Below are positions 1-7,256 of a stretch of DNA of 39,836 bases, one piece after another. Each line of letters starts with the position of its first letter. Positions within the stretch are counted from its first letter, which is position 1. Origin of the DNA: a virus; IMG/VR virus record IMGVR_UViG_3300018083_000064, positions 1 through 39,836 of that record. One strand, 5' to 3'. Under the pieces are notes generated by a model. The model saw nothing but the letters and a program-made list of their open reading frames with translations. It did no database searches and was not told where the DNA came from. Position numbers and translations under genes: made by a program.

Positions 1-97
1 GTCGGCCATCGGCCTGTCCTGCCTGACCGACTCCATCCGGTACCAGCGGTGCGTGCGCTGACTGACGTACACGCTGACCTGCCTGCGCGGGCTCGGG
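1..97. other. left end: start of the wrap-around gene and its upstream region
   Basis: Bases 9..7 (minus) are the ATG of the DUF1508-like gene whose body is at the right end. Bases 10..97 lie between that start and the lyase stop at 98. A weak AGGACAGG is found upstream of the ATG. No other feature is seen. Confidence 0.5.
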
Positions 98-1201
98 TTA
101 GCCATGCGCCTGTTCGCAGCTCGCGAGCGCGGCCTTGGCGGCGTCGAGCGTCGCCTGAGCTGTTTTGACGGCGTCGCGTTGCGCCAGGCACGGGTCGGTC
201 GGGGTCGGGGTCGGCGGCGGCGTCGGCGCGATCGGTGTCGCGTGCGTCCAGCCTGTCCACGACATTTCCTTGCCGTCGTCGGTGCCGTCGCCCGTCTTGA
301 TCTTCGTGTACCCGAGCTGGTTGTACACGTACGGGATCCAGCCGTCGTCGCCGTCGAACTTGCAGGCGGCCTTGCCGTCGACGGTGCCGGTGTACCACTC
401 GACGGCCCGCTTGATCGCGCTATCGCTGGCGGCGGTCAGGTTCACGCCGCCGTTACGGCTGAGCGCCCATATCGCGGCGACGATCGAGCCGATGGCCGAC
501 CTGACGTAGTTCTCGCATGGCGGCGGCCAGGTGAACCCCCCGGCGCGGCGCTGGTCGTCGGGCAGCACGCCGCTGACTGACTTGCCCTTGATCGTCGAGC
601 CCGCCAGGTTGATGCCGACGGGGTGAGCGGGGTCGGCCTGCCAGGCTAGGTCGCCGTAGTCGAACCCGGCGTACGCGGTGCGGTTACCGAGCCAGCCTGT
701 CAGTACCACCATCGCCCTGGCCAGGTCGGCGTTGTCTTTCGCGGCCAGGTCGACGAGCACGCGGCTGATGCACGCTGACGTTCCCCAGTTGTTCGGGCGC
801 CGCTCGTGCACCTGCTTGATCGTGCCGTCGCTGAACTTGTAGTCGAGCAGGCCGTGCGCGTACGTGACGAACGCGGGGTCGCCGACCAGCTCGGCCGCGA
901 CGGTGTACGACCCGAGCTTGCGGCTGACGGCGAGCACCGGCTGATTGCCGCCGATCTGCGAGCCCTTCTCGGTCCCTGGGAGCTTGCCTAGCTCGGCCTT
1001 CACTTTGTCACGCATGCTCGCGTTACCCGCATGCGCGTAGATCAGGGCACCGGCCAGGCAGTTGCCGTTGTGTTCGTACGACGAGTCACGGATGATCGCC
1101 GACCCGTAGTTCGTCTTGTTCGCGGCTGCGAGCACCCGCTGGTAGGCGGCGCCTGACGCGGGCAGCTTGCGTACGTCGTCGGTGCTCAGCCATGCGGTCA
1201 C
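98..1201 (-). CDS. alginate-lyase-like (alpha-toroid polysaccharide lyase) protein
   Basis: A 367-residue protein starting at GTG, with AGGAGG about seven bases upstream. Its body (about residues 15-320) looks like the helical-toroid fold of alginate-lyase-type enzymes: helix-rich, with an Asn-Asn-Trp-Gly stretch at 137-140 like the NNWG/NNH active-site region of that family, plus many Trp and Tyr residues. A Pro/Thr linker (about 322-335) leads to a short helical tail with two Cys residues. I see no signal peptide, so it would leave the cell by lysis or as part of the virion. It could degrade capsule or exopolysaccharide of the host. The family assignment rests on motif impression, not a search. 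It is separated from the initiator gene upstream by 254 bp, and if the genome is circular it precedes the packaging genes. Confidence 0.6.
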   Translation of the reverse strand: MTAWLSTDDVRKLPASGAAYQRVLAAANKTNYGSAIIRDSSYEHNGNCLAGALIYAHAGNASMRDKVKAELGKLPGTEKGSQIGGNQPVLAVSRKLGSYTVAAELVGDPAFVTYAHGLLDYKFSDGTIKQVHERRPNNWGTSACISRVLVDLAAKDNADLARAMVVLTGWLGNRTAYAGFDYGDLAWQADPAHPVGINLAGSTIKGKSVSGVLPDDQRRAGGFTWPPPCENYVRSAIGSIVAAIWALSRNGGVNLTAASDSAIKRAVEWYTGTVDGKAACKFDGDDGWIPYVYNQLGYTKIKTGDGTDDGKEMSWTGWTHATPIAPTPPPTPTPTDPCLAQRDAVKTAQATLDAAKAALASCEQAHG

Positions 1202-1455
1202 GATATGCCTCCTGTTCGGTAGTCCGGCAGCGTACTAGCGCCGCCGGATGAACTGGCCCTCACGCGTGTGCGCGCGAGGGCGGGCGCGGGTAGCCCGGCA
1301 AGCCGAGCACCCCGCCGATCGGGTCGCGAGCGTGCATATGCGGGCGTGGTGTCGCCACGGGGCACCCCCCACAAGGCCACCATTCGCCCCGTACGGGCTC
1401 GCAATGGCCAGGGTGTAGGCATGGCAGGGGTGGCATGAGTTACCCACAGAATGAC
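1202..1455. other. intergenic region between the early block and the lyase gene
   Basis: I see no convincing gene in these 254 bp; the two minus-strand reading frames here lack a ribosome-binding site and look like by-products of GC content. The stretch holds one copy of an 18-bp motif (1377..1394) found again at 11840..11857, a TAGGCA that could be a plus-strand -10 (1416..1421), and a DnaA-box-like TTACCCACA (1440..1448). A promoter for the lyase is expected here but I cannot place it. Confidence 0.5.
1377..1394. repeat. 18-bp repeated intergenic motif, copy 1
   Basis: CCACCATTCGCCCCGTAC is identical to 11840..11857. Both copies follow the last gene of a minus-strand block, and both have a TAGGC(A/T) hexamer about 36-39 bp further on the plus strand. 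In this copy the last bases also form the palindrome CCCGTACGGG (1388..1397). An operator, promoter element or processing site is possible; function is unknown. Confidence 0.6.
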
Positions 1456-1468
1456 CTAGTTATCCACA
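1440..1468. promoter_or_regulatory. two DnaA-box-like 9-mers (possible origin element)
   Basis: TTACCCACA (1440..1448) and TTATCCACA (1460..1468) lie in the same orientation, 20 bp apart. The second matches the bacterial DnaA-box consensus TTATNCACA exactly. They sit at the 3' end of the putative replication initiator gene; the second overlaps its last codons, so chance is possible. Phage origins often lie in or beside the initiator gene. Confidence 0.35.
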
Positions 1469-2331
1469 GGGTCGGCTTCGCGTAGCAGCGGCGTGGCGGT
1501 CGGTGTTTCGCGCCAGGTGCCCTCGGCCGGGGTCAGGCCGAGCTTGATCGCGGCCCGCGCCCGGCTGCCTGCGCACACGGCGCACACCCGCAGGTCGCCG
1601 TACTGGTAGATCGGCCCGTCGCCGTTGCAGTCGCCGCACGCGTTCGCCCCGTCGACCACGGTCAGGTCGTCGGCGGTGTACTCGGCCGCCGGGCGCTTCG
1701 CCCGCCAGGCGTCAAGCTCGGCCGGGGTCGCGCCGCCCTGGAACAGTCGCGGGTCGGCGCCGTGCGATATGCAGTCGAGCCGCCAGCGGCGCTGATGATC
1801 GGTCATGGCGCCGTCGTCGAGCTGCACATGCTTGCGGTGCTCGTCGAGCCCGGCCTTGGCCCGCGCCTTGCAGTCAGCGACGAGCCGTTCCAGGTCGTCG
1901 GCGCTCAGCCCGAACCCGAACTTTCTTTCGTAGCGGTGGAACTCGTCGCGCAGCTCCTTTTCGAGGAACGCGGGCGGCCGCCTGCGCAGCTCGGCCCTGA
2001 CGTTCGCCTGGTCGTAGTCAAAGAAGAACTCGTGCCCCTGGCTGGCGATCAGCTCCTCGATCGCTTGCACCATGCCGCCGTAGCTGCGATCGCTGGCCAT
2101 GTCGTCACCGGCTTCGGCCCACGCGGCCGGGCGGCCGCCAGCTGGCAGCGGCAGCTCGCCCGAGCTGATGCCCTTCCACACGAACCCCGCCGGGTTCGTC
2201 AGCTTCGCGCCCCTGGCCTTGGCGGCGAGCAGCCACCGTTCGGCCACGTCGGCGTTCACGATGCAGGTGTCGATCTGTTTGTCGGTGAACCCGAGTTCGT
2301 TCAGTTGCACGATGATCTCGTCGAGCGTCAT
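1456..2331 (-). CDS. putative replication initiator or helicase-loader-like protein with zinc ribbon
   Basis: 291 residues, ATG start with GGAG upstream. The N-terminal 60 residues are helical and end in Asn-Pro-Ala-Gly-Phe (46-50), which resembles the NPAG(Y/F) motif after the winged helix of many phage and plasmid replication proteins. A charged helical middle follows. The C-terminus has two CxxC pairs (232/235 and 250/253) that would bind zinc, as in loader and primase-type proteins. It is the last gene of the early block and has DnaA-box-like sites at its 3' end, which fits a replication role. No ATPase motif is visible, so it is not a helicase. The functional call is an inference from motifs and context. 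Confidence 0.5.
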   Translation of the reverse strand: MTLDEIIVQLNELGFTDKQIDTCIVNADVAERWLLAAKARGAKLTNPAGFVWKGISSGELPLPAGGRPAAWAEAGDDMASDRSYGGMVQAIEELIASQGHEFFFDYDQANVRAELRRRPPAFLEKELRDEFHRYERKFGFGLSADDLERLVADCKARAKAGLDEHRKHVQLDDGAMTDHQRRWRLDCISHGADPRLFQGGATPAELDAWRAKRPAAEYTADDLTVVDGANACGDCNGDGPIYQYGDLRVCAVCAGSRARAAIKLGLTPAEGTWRETPTATPLLREADPVDN

Positions 2332-2569
2332 TGCTGCTCCTTCTTTTAGGTGAAATGCCTGCCCGGCCGCCCGCCTGCGCGCGGGGTGTTGCCGACGACA
2401 GGCAGGCGGCGGCGTTGTAGTTGCACAACAGCAACAGCAGCCGCCTTTCGGACCAGGCTGGCAGGCTGGCTGGTTGAATGACTTCGCTCACCCTGAAGAA
2501 CAACCCACGTGCGGGTGCGCCTTTATCGCGCACCCGCACGTACGCGATGTGCGCTCGTGAGCGCGCCCA
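2332..2569. other. 238-bp gap between the initiator and the 98-aa gene
   Basis: Besides the 14-bp hairpin at 2507..2541 I see no gene with a usable ribosome-binding site. A promoter for the initiator may lie here, but no clear -35/-10 pair is visible. Confidence 0.4.
2507..2541. terminator. perfect 14-bp hairpin downstream of the 98-aa gene
   Basis: Arms 2507..2520 and 2528..2541 are exact inverted repeats of 14 bp around a 7-base loop. On the minus strand it lies 29 bp after the stop of the 98-aa gene and is followed by GGGTTGTTCTT, a weak T-rich tail. It could terminate the early transcript or act as a regulatory hairpin before the initiator gene. Confidence 0.5.
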
Positions 2570-2866
2570 CTACGCGCCCGTGCGCCCGGGGGTAGTTCGC
2601 CTGGTCGTTGCGGCGGCCTTTTTGGCCATCGCCTCCCAGTCCTGCCACGCCTCGATCGACGCCTTGCCCCTGGTCGGTTCGGGCCAGCTGCCGACCGCGT
2701 ACATGAACAGCGACACGTTGTAGACGGTCAGTACCTCGGGCAACATCGTCGCTGACTCGGGGTTCGCCTTGACGGCCCCGATCACCTTGGCCATCTGTCC
2801 CCATGACACGTATCGGTCGCCCTCTATTCGTTCACGGTATTCGGGTGTGGTCATTGCCTTCGCCAT
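2570..2866 (-). CDS. 98-aa hypothetical early protein
   Basis: ATG start preceded by GGAAGGAG at good spacing, so translation is well supported. The protein is soluble, with an alpha-helical N-terminal half and a basic, Thr/Arg-rich end. I do not recognise a family. It lies between the helicase (81 bp upstream) and the putative initiator, so a replication role is possible but only inferred. Confidence 0.7.
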   Translation of the reverse strand: MAKAMTTPEYRERIEGDRYVSWGQMAKVIGAVKANPESATMLPEVLTVYNVSLFMYAVGSWPEPTRGKASIEAWQDWEAMAKKAAATTRRTTPGRTGA

Positions 2867-2947
2867 TTACCGCTCCTTCCCGTTGCCCGCCTGTGTGTCG
2901 AGCGGCGGCACCTTACCAGGTTGATTGCCCCGACACCATTACCCCTG

Positions 2948-4579
2948 CTAATAGCGGGTCGTGGTGGCCTTGCCCCGCCGTATTTGTTGCCTGACTTGCG
3001 CGGCCGATATAAGGTCGCTGGCCTCGCCCGACGTGATGCCATTCCACAGTTCGATGCGGCGTCGTTGCAGCACGGCCTTTTGTTTGATCGTGGCCGGGCG
3101 CCGTCGCCATGACGCCTCCCTACTGCTGAGCCCTATTCCGCCGTCCTCCCTGACGAAGTCTTCGGCATGGCCTTGCGCGTACCCGAGGTCGAGCTGTTCG
3201 GCGATGATGCGTTCCTGGCCGGTGCGTTGCGTCGGGTAGAACTTCACTGTCCATTTCTCGTCGTCGGGTTCAAGGGCGACATACCCGCTGCCCGAATTCA
3301 GCAGCCACGCGTTGTCGTCGTCGAGTCGTATCCAGTGCAGCTCACGCCGGTTGAACAGGTCGACGCGTTGCGCGACCAGCTCGGCAAGCACCCGCTCACG
3401 CTCAGCCGTCACGACCTGCTCGTCAGCGATCTCGTCGAGCACGTCGGTCACGGTCTGTTCGCCGTCGGTCAGCTCGTCGCTGCCCGACTCGCCGAGCCCG
3501 AACAGGTTCGGCATCGTCAGCAGGTCGTGACGGTGCGTCGCGCCGACCAGGTCGATGACGAGGCAATCGTCCTTGCCGGGGTAGGTGCGGGTGCCCCTGC
3601 CGACCATCTGCACGTACAGCCCCTTCGACCGTGTCGGGCGGGCCACGATGATGCAGTCGATGCGGGGCTCGTCGAACCCCTCGGTCAGCACCGCGCAGTT
3701 CGCGATCACCTTCACGTCACCCCTGCGGAACGCCCGCAGCAGCTCGCGCCGCTCCTCCAGCGGGGTGCCGCCATGCAACGTGACGCACGGCACCCCCCGA
3801 GCGACGAACGCCTCGGTCATCGCGGCCGCGAGCGCGACCGTCGGCGTGAACACGAGCGCGGTACGCCCGGCCGCGTGCTTCACATAGGCGTCGGCGGCGT
3901 GCTCGGGCGCGCCCGCGTGTTCAAGCAGCTCGGCCGACGCCCCATCCTGGAAGTCGCCATGACTGACTTTCAGCTTGCCGAAGTCGGCGCGGCGTAGCTT
4001 CACCCGCAGGCCGCGCAGGTTCGTCAGGTACCCCGCCCGGATCATCTCGAGTATGCCCTTGTGATACACGACCTCCTGCCAGGTGTCGGCCAGGTCGCGG
4101 CTGTCCTGCCTGCTCGGTGTCGCGGTCACCCCGAGCGTCAGCATGCGCCTGTCGGGGTTGAACGACCCGACATGCTTGAGGATGCGCTGATAGGTGTCGG
4201 CGGCCGAGTGGTGCGCCTCGTCGACGACGACGACGCCGAACTGCTGCGGCAGCTGGTCGAGCCGTGACTGCCTCGATAGCGTCTGCACGCTCGCGACGAC
4301 GACCGGGGCCAGCACGTCGTTGCGTTCGGCCTTCACGAGCCCGACGGCCGCGTGCGGGTCGACCTGCCGGATCTTGTCGGCCGCCTGGCTGAGCAGTTCG
4401 TCGCGGTGGGCGAGCACGAGCGCGGCCGTGTCGGCCAGCCTGATGATCTCGCTGAACACGACGGTCTTGCCTGTCCCGGTTGGTAGCCCGACGAGCTGCC
4501 GCCTGACGCCCTTCGCGAGCGCCGCCTTGACGGCTTCGACGGCCTCCTCCTGATACGGCCTGAGCTTGATCCCGCTCAT
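2948..4579 (-). CDS. superfamily 2 DEAD/DEAH-box helicase
   Basis: 543 residues from the ATG at 4579, which forms an ATGA overlap with the upstream gene; this start is preferred over an in-frame one 25 codons earlier. Motifs in order: the LRPYQ Q-motif region near the N-terminus, Walker A GLPTGTGKT (31-39), DEAH (120-123), VTATPSR (141-147), then the C-terminal RecA-like domain with a QMVGRGTR motif VI. The layout is that of Res/UvsW-like SF2 helicases, which remodel forks or recombination intermediates using ATP. Together with the ERF and HNH genes upstream it forms a recombination/replication set. A C-terminal extension of about 180 residues is not recognised. Confidence 0.9.
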   Translation of the reverse strand: MSGIKLRPYQEEAVEAVKAALAKGVRRQLVGLPTGTGKTVVFSEIIRLADTAALVLAHRDELLSQAADKIRQVDPHAAVGLVKAERNDVLAPVVVASVQTLSRQSRLDQLPQQFGVVVVDEAHHSAADTYQRILKHVGSFNPDRRMLTLGVTATPSRQDSRDLADTWQEVVYHKGILEMIRAGYLTNLRGLRVKLRRADFGKLKVSHGDFQDGASAELLEHAGAPEHAADAYVKHAAGRTALVFTPTVALAAAMTEAFVARGVPCVTLHGGTPLEERRELLRAFRRGDVKVIANCAVLTEGFDEPRIDCIIVARPTRSKGLYVQMVGRGTRTYPGKDDCLVIDLVGATHRHDLLTMPNLFGLGESGSDELTDGEQTVTDVLDEIADEQVVTAERERVLAELVAQRVDLFNRRELHWIRLDDDNAWLLNSGSGYVALEPDDEKWTVKFYPTQRTGQERIIAEQLDLGYAQGHAEDFVREDGGIGLSSREASWRRRPATIKQKAVLQRRRIELWNGITSGEASDLISAAQVRQQIRRGKATTTRY

Positions 4580-4749
4580 CGGTCTTCCCAGTAGTCGATG
4601 ATGGTGGGCTGTTCGGCGGTGCCGCTGCCAAGGTTCTGCAGCAGATCGGGCCATGTCCAGTCGGACGGGTACCCCTCGTCTCCTTCTTCGTGCCAGCCTG
4701 ACCAGGGTGGGTTGATACGCACGCGCACCTTGAACTCTGCGTAGAACAT
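4576..4749 (-). CDS. 57-aa hypothetical protein
   Basis: Starts at ATG 4749 with AAGGAG upstream and ends in ATGA overlap with the helicase start, so the two are probably translationally coupled. Acidic and Trp-rich for its size (five Trp). No family recognised. Confidence 0.75.
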   Translation of the reverse strand: MFYAEFKVRVRINPPWSGWHEEGDEGYPSDWTWPDLLQNLGSGTAEQPTIIDYWEDR

Positions 4750-4759
4750 CGGAGCTCCT

Positions 4760-4975
4760 TCAGTTGTCCTGGTCGGCGGCGACGATGATGTGGCTGCTCG
4801 TCGCTGACCTGATGACCAGTTCGGTGATCCAGCCGCCGTTCGTGTCGATCGCGCCGAACGCGCCGCTGAGTATGTCGGCGAGCACGTCATCGCTCGCGTC
4901 GGTGATCGTGAACCTGCCTTCGATCTCGAACACTCTCGGGCCGGGGTACTCGCGGCCGAACGGGTCGCCGCTCAT
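4760..4975 (-). CDS. 71-aa hypothetical protein
   Basis: ATG at 4975 overlaps the stop of the HNH gene (ATGA). It is a small acidic protein with a predicted alpha/beta pattern: a strand-like FEIEGRFTI, a helix, then strands WITELVIRS and SHIIVAA. No known domain is recognised. It is co-transcribed with HNH and helicase genes. Confidence 0.75.
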   Translation of the reverse strand: MSGDPFGREYPGPRVFEIEGRFTITDASDDVLADILSGAFGAIDTNGGWITELVIRSATSSHIIVAADQDN

Positions 4976-5571
4976 TCGCCCGCCCTGCCGTTGCCGCTTG
5001 TCAGGTAGTCGTGCAGCACCCCGACCAGCGTGTAATACCGCAGGCCGGGCGCCTCGGGGTCGTCGATGTTCATGCCTTGCGCCTTCATCTTTTCGGCTGC
5101 CGCCGCTAGCAGGTTCGTGACGATCTCGGTGCCGTTCTCGTGGTCGTCGGGCACCTGCACCGTCAGCGCCACTTTCTTGCGGCGGGTGATCTTCCAGGGT
5201 TGCGGGGTCGGCCAGTGACGCCCGCAGGTAGGGCACTTGCCTGACGCGGTGCGTACGTGCGTGTCACGCGAGTACAGCGCCTTCAGCCGCTCGCCCTGCC
5301 CGGTGACCCACGCGCCCTGACCGTCGCCCCACACGACCTGCACGCGCCCGGCGTGGATCAGGTCGTGGTGTCGCCGGCAGATGCCCGCGACGTTCGCGAC
5401 CGGGGTGCCGTCGATCGTTATCCAGTACCGGCCGCCCTGCGAGCGGAGCACGATGTGATGCGGGTCGACGGCAGGGTCGCCGCAGCGGGGCATGCGGCAC
5501 TCGCCCCGCCATTCGTACTCGGGCAGGGCCGCGATCGCCTGGCCGACCCTGACAGGCTCGACGGGGTTCAC
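4972..5571 (-). CDS. HNH endonuclease with extra CxxC zinc site
   Basis: 199 residues from a GTG in GTGA overlap with the membrane peptide upstream. The HNH core is clear: Cys25 and Cys30, His38-His39, Asn60, Cys65, His68-His69 and His73, i.e. a beta-beta-alpha metal finger with supporting Cys residues. A second CxxC (113/116) follows, then a C-terminal domain of about 80 residues not seen in minimal phage HNH proteins. In many phages the HNH gene sits beside terminase and helps packaging; here it lies in the early recombination operon, so a role in recombination or DNA breakdown fits better. Substrate is unknown. Confidence 0.8.
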   Translation of the reverse strand: MNPVEPVRVGQAIAALPEYEWRGECRMPRCGDPAVDPHHIVLRSQGGRYWITIDGTPVANVAGICRRHHDLIHAGRVQVVWGDGQGAWVTGQGERLKALYSRDTHVRTASGKCPTCGRHWPTPQPWKITRRKKVALTVQVPDDHENGTEIVTNLLAAAAEKMKAQGMNIDDPEAPGLRYYTLVGVLHDYLTSGNGRAGE

Positions 5572-5684
5572 GACTCCCTGCCGTTGTCGTCGCCCATGAC
5601 CCACCAGTACAGCCACAGCACCACGAGCACGATCAGCAGCAGCGCGCCGCCGAACGCGATCAGCGGCCACGCCCACACCGACAT
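5568..5684 (-). CDS. 38-aa single-span membrane protein
   Basis: Begins at ATG 5684, five bases after the stop of the gene before, and overlaps the HNH start (GTGA). Residues 4-27 form one hydrophobic, Trp-rich transmembrane helix, followed by a charged tail. The Shine-Dalgarno site is weak, so coupling to the previous gene is likely. Function unknown. Confidence 0.65.
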   Translation of the reverse strand: MSVWAWPLIAFGGALLLIVLVVLWLYWWVMGDDNGRES

Positions 5685-5689
5685 GCCGA

Positions 5690-5800
5690 TCACCGGAAGA
5701 AGTCGCGCAGGTTGGCCCCGGCCAGGTCGACCGGGCGCCTGCTCCACGCGACCGCGACCACCACCACGATCGCGGCCGCCCCTATCAGTGCCCATCTCAT
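5690..5800 (-). CDS. 36-aa single-span membrane protein
   Basis: ATG at 5800 has a good AAAGGAG upstream. Residues 3-19 are a hydrophobic helix (ALIGAAAIVVVVAVAW), followed by a short basic/polar tail. It is immediately followed by a second tiny membrane protein, so the two may act as a pair at the membrane. No family recognised. Confidence 0.65.
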   Translation of the reverse strand: MRWALIGAAAIVVVVAVAWSRRPVDLAGANLRDFFR

Positions 5801-5813
5801 GTGCTTGCTCCTT

Positions 5814-6284
5814 TCAGCCGAACGTCAGGGCGACGGTGTGCCCTGCCGGTACGGGTGTGATACCGGCGACCAGCTCGCCGTCGGTCAGCCAACGATCCTT
5901 CGCGAACTGCTTGAACGCCGTTTCGTCGAACACGGGCTTGACGAACCTGTCGCCGTACTCGCGCTTCGCGGCGTCGGGGTCGTCGACGACGACCTTCGCA
6001 GCTGTTCGCCTCACCTGCGCCTTGCCGACGTCGGGTATGTGCACGGTCGTCTGCCCGGTGTGCAGCAGGTACGCCTGTATCTGGTCGCGCAGCTGCTCCT
6101 CGTGGTCGGCGTGCTTGCGCATCGCCGCCATGTAGTCAGCGACGACGCGTTGCAGCAGCTCGCGCAGCCGCTCGCGCTCACGGGCCGAGCGGGCCACGTC
6201 GATCATCGCCAGCCGCAGCGTGTAGTCGTCGTCGACGTGCTCCCACGGGTTCGTCAGTAGGTCGTCGTGCATGTCGTCTCCCAT
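5814..6284 (-). CDS. Gp157/Gam-like protein (recombination partner)
   Basis: 156 residues if started at ATG 6284 (TGATG overlap with the ERF gene); an ATG four codons later (6272) has a better GGGAG site and gives 152 residues. An N-terminal coiled coil rich in Arg, Glu and Leu (about 25-80) is followed by a beta-rich part, TVHIPDVGKAQVRRT, and a helix-turn ending. This is the layout of siphovirus Gp157 and of Gam-type host-nuclease inhibitors. Directly following an ERF annealing protein is also typical of that group. It may protect DNA ends or assist annealing; the assignment is by architecture only. Confidence 0.55.
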   Translation of the reverse strand: MGDDMHDDLLTNPWEHVDDDYTLRLAMIDVARSARERERLRELLQRVVADYMAAMRKHADHEEQLRDQIQAYLLHTGQTTVHIPDVGKAQVRRTAAKVVVDDPDAAKREYGDRFVKPVFDETAFKQFAKDRWLTDGELVAGITPVPAGHTVALTFG

Positions 6285-7162
6285 CAGTCGAACGGCACGT
6301 CGTCGGCGGGCTCGGTCGGGTCGCCCGACACCGGCAGCGTGTAGTCGTCGGCGTCGCTCGCCGCAGGCACAGCCTCGGGCTCGGGCTCGGCCTTCGCCTG
6401 CTGCTCGGCCGCCTTCGTCTGCTCCTCGAGGAGGCGTTGGCTGAGCGCCTGCACGATCGAGTCGCCCCGATCGGCGGGCACGTCTGTCCAGCGGGCGACC
6501 TTGTACTTGTCGCTGATGCCCTTGCCCCACACGGCCTCTGAGCTGCCCTTGTCGCGGCCGAGCAGGTCGTCGAGCTTCGTCAGGATCGCCTGTATCGCCT
6601 GCCTGTGCCCCGGCCCGAGCGTGGCGACCTTGGCGGCCGCCTGCTGCTGCTGCGTGACGGGCTGATGATCGGAGTCGGGCTCGTCGCCTGTCGGTATCAG
6701 GAACGTCTTCCATATGGCGTAGCGCATCGCGCCGGTCATCGCCTTGTACAAGCCCTTGTCGCCCTGGTCGGCGCCCGACCCGACGAACTCGATCGACTCG
6801 CGCTCGCCGGTGTCGCCGTCGACGAACGTCATCAGGCCGTGCACGATCGTCAGCGACCCGTGCATTTGTACGTTCGGCCAGCTGACGAACGTGGCGACGT
6901 TGCGTGACGCGAGCTGCGACCTGACGGCCGCCATCAGGTCGTTCTCGGTCGGGTAGTCGTATGAGTATTCGCCGCCTCCTTTCATGCGTACGACGGCGTG
7001 CCCTGAGCGTGGCACGCGGTCGACGGCAAGCTGTACCTCGGCGAACTTACCGGCGAGCGTCTGTGCGACAGCAGGCACAGCGGGCTCGGCGGCGGGCTCG
7101 GCCTGCGCGGCCTTCGGCGTGGGCTTCTTGCGGGCGCGTGGTGCGGGTGTAGGATCGGTCAC
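6284..7162 (-). CDS. ERF-family single-strand annealing protein
   Basis: 292 residues, GTG start with AAAGGAG. The diagnostic ERF signature is at about 128-161: Gly-Ser-Gly-Ala-Asp-Gln-Gly-Asp-Lys, then AMTGAMRYAIWKTFLIP. A low-complexity Ala/Pro N-terminus precedes the core. The C-terminus is acidic and ends in DDVPFD, a tail like that of SSB proteins that recruits partners. ERF proteins anneal complementary single strands in phage recombination and replication. Gp157-like, HNH and helicase genes follow in the same operon; no dedicated exonuclease is recognised. Confidence 0.9.
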   Translation of the reverse strand: MTDPTPAPRARKKPTPKAAQAEPAAEPAVPAVAQTLAGKFAEVQLAVDRVPRSGHAVVRMKGGGEYSYDYPTENDLMAAVRSQLASRNVATFVSWPNVQMHGSLTIVHGLMTFVDGDTGERESIEFVGSGADQGDKGLYKAMTGAMRYAIWKTFLIPTGDEPDSDHQPVTQQQQAAAKVATLGPGHRQAIQAILTKLDDLLGRDKGSSEAVWGKGISDKYKVARWTDVPADRGDSIVQALSQRLLEEQTKAAEQQAKAEPEPEAVPAASDADDYTLPVSGDPTEPADDVPFD

Positions 7163-7202
7163 TAGGTCTCCTTTGTTCGCGCTCCTTCAGGGGGACTCTG
7201 CG

Positions 7203-7252
7203 GTCAGGTAAGGGGTCGCCCGCTGTTGCCGCTCGGGCGACCCCCGCCTGAC
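7203..7252 (-). terminator. extended hairpin after the 182-aa gene
   Basis: An 11-bp stem (7212..7222 with 7234..7244, GGGGTCGCCCG) is extended by GTCAGG/CCTGAC arms at 7203..7208 and 7247..7252. It starts a few bases after the stop codon of the minus-strand gene ending at 7257 and precedes the ERF gene, so it may terminate or attenuate the early transcript there. No U-run follows, as is common in GC-rich actinobacteria. Confidence 0.6.
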
Positions 7253-7256
7253 TTAC

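Noticed and set aside
2-61. Plus-strand frame ending at TGA 59..61, considered as the end of a host gene
   Set aside because: Only 19 codons; joining the window ends gives a better explanation (minus-strand gene start at 9..7).
1198-1447. Two minus-strand frames of 70-74 codons between the lyase and initiator genes
   Set aside because: No ribosome-binding site, Arg/Ala/Pro-rich composition, and they run across the repeated regulatory motif.
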